Of a stretch of DNA of 64,000 nucleotides, positions 56,720 through 64,000 are shown in pieces. How positions within the stretch are numbered: the stretch's first letter is position 1; each line of letters begins with the position of its first letter. Source of the stretch: Eimeria necatrix (taxonomy: Eukaryota; Apicomplexa; Conoidasida; Eucoccidiorida; Eimeriidae); assembly GCF_000499385.1 (NCBI RefSeq), contig NW_013652461.1:124001-188000 (forward strand), written 5' to 3'. The notes beneath the pieces are model-generated. The model searched no databases and had not been told where the DNA came from. It saw only the letters and a program-made list of their open reading frames with translations. Made by a program: the position numbers and the translations under genes.

Positions 56720-57228
56720 TATACTACTCATAGCCCAATCCAGCATGGAGACCGAAATGTTTGCGCGGACGCAGTTGCCAACTTGAACTTAAGAAAGCTC
56801 CAAAAATGCCCAAAATGACCTCATTTGTCCTGAATTTGCTGAAACTATAGGGGCATACCTCCCCAGTCTGCAGAACACAAACTTCATACAGCTCTCTGCT
56901 CGAAGCAACACGCTTCACTTTCCCTGCCCGCCGTGCCGACAGCGTATGCCTGACTTTTCCTTGAGTTTTCCAAGCTGCAAAATCCTTGTTACGCTTTTAA
57001 TAAAGCGACCGTAAACATTTTCCGTATTATTTTGTGGCTTTCGTCGATGTGTGCCTCGTAAAACAAGCACAAAACTATGGAGGGAGGGGCCGAGTGCACG
57101 TCAGTAAAGCAAGCTGAAGCTAGCATTAGAGTGGGCGAAAAAATGCCGTAGAAAGAACATGCAGAACTAAACCTTAAAGGAGCTCGACTATAATCCGTGA
57201 AAACTGAGAGAAAGCTACGAACGACTCA

Positions 57229-57552
57229 ATGGCGTCTACTGAATTGCTCGGGGATGTCTTGTGCATGCAGAGGCGGAAAACAGTCAACCTACTACGTCGG
57301 TTCAGTGGCCTTTTCTACCAATTTGAGAAAGCTTTGCTTTTTTTAAAACAAATTTACAATTTTGGCCCACTGCGTTCACGTGCAACCACAGGCCCGCTGG
57401 TCGCTACCAAGCGCACCTGCACAACTTTCAAAGCATACATTAAATTTCATACTGGAAGGAGACTCACTATATATCATAAACGCATGCACTCATGCACGTT
57501 TCATTTGATTTCTACTGCCGCATATTCACTGCCGAGACTAAGACCGAATTGA
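57229..57552 (+). CDS. Hypothetical protein, 107 codons
   Basis: An ATG-to-TGA frame beginning MASTELLGDVLCMQRRKTVN with an N-terminal helical stretch (RFSGLFYQFEKALLFLKQIY) and a basic C-terminal half. No signal peptide or known motif. A second short ATG frame at 57906-58136 lies downstream on the same strand, and a strong acceptor-like tract (TTATCATTTTTTCAG) at about 57680 suggests spliced transcription here, but no phase-consistent join was found. Confidence 0.28.
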   Translation: MASTELLGDVLCMQRRKTVNLLRRFSGLFYQFEKALLFLKQIYNFGPLRSRATTGPLVATKRTCTTFKAYIKFHTGRRLTIYHKRMHSCTFHLISTAAYSLPRLRPN

Positions 57553-58665
57553 GCACAATCTCAGACAAGAGTTTTCTCTAGTCCTTGGCCATGAGAGAGG
57601 CGCCGAAGATATATATAGATCGGATTTTCCAGTGGAACTCACTCTCAGATTTGTGCATCAGCACTTTATCATTTTTTCAGAAGATGCAATCGGGCAACGC
57701 GCAGAGGCGAACGATAATTAAACATCATCTTCGCTGAGAAGGCTCCGACGCCGAACATTCTTACAGAAGACGTTGATGCACGGCAGAGCCGGAGCAGCCT
57801 CGCATGAATTCGGCGAGATTTCGCTTTCTGGACGAAGGCAAGCATGCCCTCACCCCTATAGGCGCTCGAGGCTCTTTGGGAGCGAAGAAGAGAATTTGAG
57901 AGGATATGCAGCATGCCGTGGCAGAGGAGGTGCTACATAGGCGCGGAGACACAGAGAACAGAAGCTACGTGCCAACACACAGCACTGAACTGAATCCTGC
58001 CCACTTCTGCCTCCGTTTGAACTACTTGAAGCTCTCTAGTCAAGTAGCGCTTCCGCTTCCAATTGAACTGCTTAGAGCTCTGAAGTCAGGTATATCCATG
58101 ACCAACGACATTTGCTTGGCTTTCCACAAGGCTTGACAGCCTGTCGTATGGTTTTAACCCACCCGTAATTTCTTTGTTACCTTGCAAATTCTGTACGCCA
58201 TTCCCTAATCTCATCGTCAAATTCTCGTGATCGTTTGAAATATCGGCGCCAGTTTGCCTTAGAATACTGAATAAATTTGCTTTATTATGATTAGGTAGGT
58301 CAGTACCTTTCACCTTATGCAACAGTTTTGTAGTTCTTTGAATACTCGGAGAATTGGACGATACTACTTAGTCTTGCAACACACACCTGCGAGTAAGCCT
58401 TTTCCAACACTGAAGGATCGTAACTTATCTTGCACTTTTCGGCTCTTTGAATCGTTGTTTTTCACCCATTGCCTCGGGGCTTCTTAGCGTCCGAAGTTTC
58501 ATTTTGCGTTTGTTGAGTTCTTGCCTTCACGTTCAACGCCTTAGCTTTGCCAGGCCATGGCGTTTACTTAGTACTTCTTGCCATTTTCAGGGGCTCTTAA
58601 TGCCCCCCTTGTTTACCTTGGTGCTAACCTTTCTTTTTGCATCGTAACTTCTGAAGACTGGGCGT

Positions 58666-59175
58666 TCATTCTTTCCTTTCTTCGCCCTGGAGAATCAGCA
58701 ATTTACGTGTCCCCACCCGGAGTTGCCTAGAACTTATAGCACTGCGCATGTTGTCGTTTGCTTTTCTTTTCTCACCTTTTGATTGTTGGCTTTTGGTTTT
58801 CGTAGAGCCGAATCGATGCCTTTCACGCTTTACGCGTGCCCTCTTTGAAGTATTGCCTTTCAGTTTTTGCCTAGCTCTAACGGTTGTGAGCTCCCTTTGA
58901 CTCTCCACCACATATAGTTGTTTGTATTGCCATTTTATACTAAATCTGTTTGAGATGCCGACTCTATTGCTCAGCAATATGCTTCTGTGCACCCTAGAAT
59001 CTAGTAAAGTGCAAAGCGAAGAGTTTGCATGCCCAGAACCGAAATGGAAAAACCACAATTTCCGAATGTTCACTTTAACACTCAGTACATTGGTTATTTC
59101 CACCATTTCATTCTGGAAACTGTAGTCCGCATTTGCGGGACTGCTAACGAGTAGAAGGCGCTGAAGTTGGCACAT
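58666..59175 (-). CDS. Lysine/arginine-rich ORF, 169 codons
   Basis: The minus-strand frame ends in a highly basic region (RARQKLKGNTSKRARVKRER, then STKTKSQQSKGEKRKANDN), as in nucleolar or RNA-binding tails, and a TGA. A good donor (AAG|GTGAGA) after QQSK means the last 40 codons may be intronic. The N-terminal half is unremarkable. No domain recognised; the basic composition is the only functional hint. Confidence 0.33.
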   Translation of the reverse strand: MCQLQRLLLVSSPANADYSFQNEMVEITNVLSVKVNIRKLWFFHFGSGHANSSLCTLLDSRVHRSILLSNRVGISNRFSIKWQYKQLYVVESQRELTTVRARQKLKGNTSKRARVKRERHRFGSTKTKSQQSKGEKRKANDNMRSAISSRQLRVGTRKLLILQGEERKE

Positions 59176-59323
59176 GACACAGATGAAGGCTCATATCCTT
59201 AGTAGCTTGCTTGCCTGCGTCAGCAAATTAGCTCGAAGCAGGGCTTGCATTATATGCGTATCTACTTAGCCGAGTGGCAGAAGAGAACGGCCAATAAGGA
59301 AAACTTAAGGAGCTAAGCTGCTT

Positions 59324-59722
59324 TTGTTCTTCGAGAGCGGGCTGCTGTTGGGATGCCAAGCTACTGAAGACTGGTGTGCAACGTGTGGTGCGCAGGATTT
59401 TAGAAACCTGTGTGCAGTTCGTGCTGCAGAACTTTTTGGAAGCAGTGGGGAAGTTGCCTGTTGCAACTCCGCTCTAAGCCTCTTCGTTGCGGCGGTGTTG
59501 CTTCAGGCACTTACGCCAGGCCACTACGGAAGATTGCACCGTTCAGATTGCGCAGGTGGTTCGCTAGGCTCGCTGAATGCTTTTGAGGCCTTTCATAAAG
59601 CATGGCTTTATCGAATATTCCTTGCTGCCTCACACAACGTTTGTAGGGAGCTCGAGGGGTTCACTGCCGCGCTCCTTCGTATGAAGTTCAGATATGCAGT
59701 GTACTTGTCACGGCAAACCTAA
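59324..59722 (+). CDS. Hypothetical ORF, alanine-rich
   Basis: The plus strand is open for about 130 codons to a TAA, with an alanine- and leucine-rich middle (ALSLFVAAVLLQAL, a possible membrane helix) and a tail reading ELEGFTAALLRMKFRYAVYL. There is no ATG near the start, so it would be an internal or terminal exon (GTGTGGTGCGCAG at about 59396 is a possible acceptor). No family recognised. Confidence 0.25.
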   Translation: MFFESGLLLGCQATEDWCATCGAQDFRNLCAVRAAELFGSSGEVACCNSALSLFVAAVLLQALTPGHYGRLHRSDCAGGSLGSLNAFEAFHKAWLYRIFLAASHNVCRELEGFTAALLRMKFRYAVYLSRQT

Positions 59723-60076
59723 GACATCCTAGTGCAGGCGACCTTGAGCGCCTCCTATCATCGATGTTCGGGAGAGTTGCGCCTTGTGCAGTACCGCCAT
59801 ACGATTAATCGCGTGTAGGCCTGTCTCTGCCAAGAAACATGGCTTGACTCCTCCCACAGTTATCTAGGGCTGTTTGTCTAGCGCATGTTTTAGTCTTAGA
59901 AACACAGGTTTCCTTTTCCTGAAGGGTATTCTGTGAAGTGCCGTGCAGCGAGCCCTCCATAGTTGACTCAGTGTGCTCCCGCCCGAACTCCTATACAGAC
60001 TCCTATACAGCTGCTCTCGTACAGCGGGCATGGTGGCTACGGAAATATCTTGAGTGGTAGTACAGCCCAGAAGAGC

Positions 60077-60210
60077 CGGATGATTGACCTTTAAACTGCT
60101 TTAGATTCGGCGCAGACCTAATCAGCGCAACGCTTGTAGGCCCAGCTGGTTCATTAGCTAGATCATCGGGCTTCTAATTGCTTTAGATTCACTGCGGGCC
60201 AAATCAGCGC
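60077..60210. repeat. Imperfect tandem repeat
   Basis: TGCTTTAGATTCGGCGCAGACCTAATCAGCGCA (about 60096-60128) recurs as TGCTTTAGATTCACTGCGGGCCAAATCAGCGCA (about 60179-60211) with substitutions. Confidence 0.55.
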
Positions 60211-60812
60211 ACAAACTCGTTCCTGTGGGGGCCTGTGCCACTCTGGGCCCACTAGTAGTAAGGGAAATGACAATATCGCTATTTGAATATTGGAAATAGT
60301 TGTCGAGGATGAAATGTATGCGTTGCTGAGTGTTTCGCAGCGAATTGCGAGCGTATAAAGGCCAGGCATTGTTGTTCTGAATGGATGCCCCGTCGCCCTC
60401 TTTCAAGCAGAAACTCTTTCCGACAAAAATTGCAGCTGACAGTCACATTTGTCCAGCTTGAAAGCTATAAATTGATGTCCACCAACATCTGGTTTTCCTG
60501 GAGGTTTGGCCATGATGTGCGTAGCGTCAGCCTCGTAGGATTAGGAAGGTTTCATCATTACAACAGAAAGGAAAGACTGTTTAGATTTGTGTGGCTTCAT
60601 TACTCTTACTGATAAATCATTCGAAGTGCAAATTTACCGTTGCCGATCGTAGGTACGCGCAAAAGAGTTGCTTCACATCTACAGCTGGCTCCACAAGCAC
60701 GCTGTGCAACGGAAAGCTTGTTTAATGTCTCAAATGATCTTCAACAATAGCGCGAAGAAAGTTCATCGGTGGATGCACCGCTTAGAATATTTTACACATC
60801 CTTGCGGCAACT

Positions 60813-63800
60813 CTATACGGGAGCCTTCTCTCTTGAAGAGCTCTTTTTAGTCTCCTTGCCAAACTTGAGTTTGAACCACAGTATAAATAACGCGAGGAGG
60901 ACCAAACATGCCACACCACCGCCTAGTGCTCTGTACATAGCTACCTGAAGTTGCAGCAGAAAATGCAGCGGCGCTAGCGATACTGAGAAACGAAAACTTG
61001 CAGAAGTCATTCCTCTGCATTTCGGCTTGAATTTCGACTGCACATGCCCCAGTGCTTATGTAGCTTCAGCTCACGTAATAAAAGCTGGAGACGGTGGATT
61101 CGCAACCAAGGACAGCGACCTGGACAATGTTTCGCCTAAGGAAGCGGCAGTTCAGCGATTGTTGAAGGTCCTCCAACACGTAAACTGTTTTATCGTTCAG
61201 CACTGCGACTGCGTCCAACACTGCGGAGATGGCAGGTAGGCCGCAAGCAATTCGCGATTTCATGATACTGCATAAACTAAATTACTTCGATTATTTTGGG
61301 GGTGGTACGCTTCCGTTTTGAGTGGAAGGTGATGCCAGCTTTAGCATTACCTGCGTTGACGAGGCACGATGATACTCGTAAATCTGTGCAAGCAAAAATT
61401 GCACCACAGCCACAGTGGTCAGGAAAATTTAGGGGCGCTGAAAGTGGGCAGACTTCCAGCTAGGCCACCGACTATCCTTAAGCCTGCTGCTAATACGCGA
61501 CTCTAGAATGCCGAAGGCGGAGCTAGGAGAAGGCAAAAGGAAACTGCCTCAGTGCTAGACAATTTCTAAAGGATCGTCTGCTTTGCACTCACAGTTTTGA
61601 CCAGCACCAAGCTGCTGCGTGTTCATGTAGGATGCTTGCATTTGACTTGAATCGAGTCCAAACATCTCGGCGTAACTGCATGAGCTTTCCTGTCCTCCTT
61701 CTTGAACGCATTTGTATTTTGTTCCCAGCACCTTTTGCTTCTGTTGCAGCCACCAAATGCCGTTTTTCGTCCAAAGTCTGAAATTTTCTGCCTTCTCTTC
61801 TGCTTCTTGCTCGTCCGAACCAGCAGCCACGAACTCAGCCTTCTACGCTCCGCAAATCGGCAGGTTTATGCACTACTGATCTTTGCGCGACGGCTGATTG
61901 CACATTCTCATCCATTTTTACTCCTTCTACACTTAATGCACGCGCTTATGAAGATTTGGAACTTCAGACATGCAGTTCAGCCTAGTTACTGCGGCTTTGG
62001 ACGCATACAGCCTGTGTTGTGTGCTGGGATGTTGTGGTCTAGACCCTGTAGGTCTTCATGTTCGGCATGGCCTATGGAAGAAATTATATTGTGAGGCTAG
62101 GATGAAACTCATTCGCTGAAAGAACTTTTATTTCACCAGCGGTATGCAGGTTCTACATATGAAATGGAACATCATTTTGCTCTGTTACATCTGTTCCATC
62201 ATAACCCACAGATGAAGCTAGGCATTTTTGCTAAGCAGCTCACTTTACTTTCTTTAAGTTCTTCAAGCCATCTGACATAATCCGAATCTGCTTCAATCGG
62301 TATAACGTCTGTTACAATAAACTCCCCATCTGCTGGTTCCTCAGGGTGTAGAGCATGCAACTTCCATGGGGAAACGAGGCTTTCCAGTGTAGCAAGTCCG
62401 TAAAGAGTTTCTCCACCTAAGTCAACGTCTTGGATTTGCACGCCGCTCTTAAAACAGGAAGCAAAATCAGATAGGGCCAACACGCTAAAATTATGCACAC
62501 ATCTGATAAAACATGCGCTTTTACAGTCCCATTTCTATGGAAGAAAACAGTGGTGTGGAGTCTACCTAAGCAAACTGAAGAGTAGACACAAAACTGTGAT
62601 ATTGGCTTAGAAACACGGGGACAAGCATGCATGCGTTGAAAGGACGAAGAATATTGCAAATACGATTTTTGACGCAGCTTTAACGATGTAGGTACATACA
62701 AATATTATATAATATGCACTTGCTTGTGCATATGGCGCAAACACGGGGGACTAAATCTGCACAGAAGTTTGAATCTGCGAAGGAGGAAAGAAGCAGTTTT
62801 CAAAAAGGATTTGCACATGGCCGTATGTATACGTTGCTGGTCTGTAACAAGCATCTGGACAACTGCTAGGTCTGTGCAAGCATAGGCAGTGCTTTAAGTA
62901 GGCATGACACACTAAAATATCGTCACATTCCCGCGACTGCTCCTTGAGTTATGCATGCTTGTGGCTACAGTACAATCCTTATTAATTTAGCGCACCGACA
63001 AGTTCGCTTTTGACTACCTATAGTGTAATACTGATTCACCTTCAAGAACTCAGGGAAAACGTTTTTTCTCGCGTTCGCCACGGAATCTTGGTCAACTGTT
63101 ACGAGAGCGCCAAAGGATTTGGCCGCATCTACGTAGCTTTCCGCTAATGCTACCAACACATCGAGCAGGAGTAACGAGAATCTGGCACATGGCAAAGCTT
63201 TTGTTCATTGGGGCGAATAATTCTTTACTACTGGTGAAAGGCTCACAAGGCTTTTAAGCTGATAAGATTTGGTGGGTTCTCACCAGACGTTTTCTCATCA
63301 AGAGGGGCCATATCTGTAGGAAAGCTTCCTAAAGTCTTCTTCAGAGTATCCAGCACTTGGTTAAAGGCCTCTTTAGCTCCCACCGCAGCAAGCATATCTC
63401 CCTCACCTTCTTTTGAAAGACATTCAGAAATCAGGGGCTCGACGACAGGGGCGTAGTCAGATAGCAGTTCCCAGTTGTCCTCCTCTAAGCAAGTGTTGGT
63501 GATGACGCTACATCCCTGCCTTCCTATAGTCATGACCCAGCCTAGTGCTCCGCCAAATATGAGAAATATAACTACAACCCAAGCCAATACATTCCAAAGA
63601 AGTGCTGGAGTGCCGCTGCCGGCACCGGCTCCTCGACAGAAAAACCAAATGGTCCAAAGAGCTATCAGCAGCAAGATAGCCAAGTAGAAGCTGCAGTCTA
63701 CTTTAAGACCTATGTCTAGCCACTGCAGTGCCTTGGAAACAATCCCCTCAGTGCTAGCAAGAGCATCAAATGCCGTCAAGAAGAGCTCTTTCACAGTCCC

Positions 63801-63984
63801 TATCGGGAAAATTTCCTTGACATTCAAAACTGGAAGTTCGACGTTTTCAAAGATTTTGTCTAACTGTTTCTTCGGGTCAACTGCGACGATAACTTTGGCC
63901 GAGTTGCTCATTTGTTCCTCGATTGCCTCTATGTCTATGCTGGCGCTTGGATCATTTACAGCATCACACCACATAGATTTGTGA
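60813..63984 (-). CDS. Multi-pass membrane protein, prominin-like layout, 5' end beyond the window
   Basis: Six minus-strand exons join in phase: 63984-63247 (open at the right edge), 63181-63040, 62447-62244, 61839-61593, 61220-61075 and 60944-60813 (TAG). Donors are strong (GTGAGC, GTGAAT, GTGAGC, GTGAGT, GTGAGC). From the ATG at 63974 this gives about 532 residues. Two TM segments lie in exon 1 (FYLAILLLIALWTIWFF and NVLAWVVVIFLIFGGALGW). A long cysteine-bearing extracellular-type loop spans exons 1-5 (CSVITNTC, YKCVQ, CSYAE, GCEST). A final TM in exon 6 (GGVACLVLLALFILWF) is followed by a short lysine-rich tail. TM pair, large loop, last TM and cytosolic tail is the arrangement of prominin or tweety proteins; this is inference from layout, not from a signature. 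Upstream sequence is open at the edge, so the N-terminus is missing. Confidence 0.78.
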
Positions 63985-64000
63985 AAGCTCCCCGAAAGCG

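Noticed and set aside
61702..62094. 130-codon plus-strand ORF
   Set aside because: It overlaps exon 4 of the right-edge membrane gene antisense and has no splice or domain support.
1..64000. CRISPR arrays, bacterial operons, phage genes or viral genomes
   Set aside because: No spaced direct-repeat array, no clustered same-strand long ORFs, and no recognisable capsid, polymerase or integrase motifs anywhere in the window.

Overview
This window looks like nuclear DNA of a eukaryotic protist. Reasons: protein-coding segments are split by GT-AG introns of about 60-600 nt, polypyrimidine acceptors are common, gene density is low, and there are no operons, Shine-Dalgarno sites, rRNAs or recognisable tRNAs. 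One gene (40.3-44.7 kb, +) is a clear homologue of the intraflagellar transport protein IFT70/TTC30, so the organism builds a cilium or flagellum in at least one life stage. With the polytopic membrane proteins and short alanine runs, this suggests an alveolate, perhaps a coccidian apicomplexan. That assignment is inference; no taxonomic marker is present.

Layout. About 1-3.9 kb: no gene I can support, only repeat copies. 3.9-14.2 kb: minus-strand exons, namely a helical-repeat (HEAT/TOG-like) gene at 3950-6194, a charged C-terminal segment with a frame break at 6243-6690, a nine-TM membrane protein at 6860-10102, and an exon at 13920-14163. 14.3-23.6 kb: mostly unassigned, with copies of a hairpin-headed dispersed repeat. 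23.6-24.4 kb: two minus-strand exons, one with an apparent frameshift in an A6 run. 25-33 kb: scattered tentative ORFs, an exact 79-bp tandem duplication and a long hairpin. 33.9-35.1 kb: a plus-strand three-exon C-terminal segment. 36.7-39.6 kb: minus-strand exons including a coiled-coil protein. 40.3-44.7 kb: the IFT70 gene. 49.4-52 kb: an exon cluster and an intact single-exon four-TM protein. 52.2-53.2 kb: a 148-bp inverted repeat next to an 80-bp duplication. 56-59.2 kb: tentative coding segments. 60.8-64.0 kb: a six-exon minus-strand membrane protein, open at the right edge and with a prominin-like layout.

The IFT70 model and the right-edge membrane protein are the best supported, because exon phases agree across the proposed introns. 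Exons were found by reading frames, splice consensus and phase compatibility only. Single short ORFs without homology are therefore given low confidence, and many other exons may be missing.
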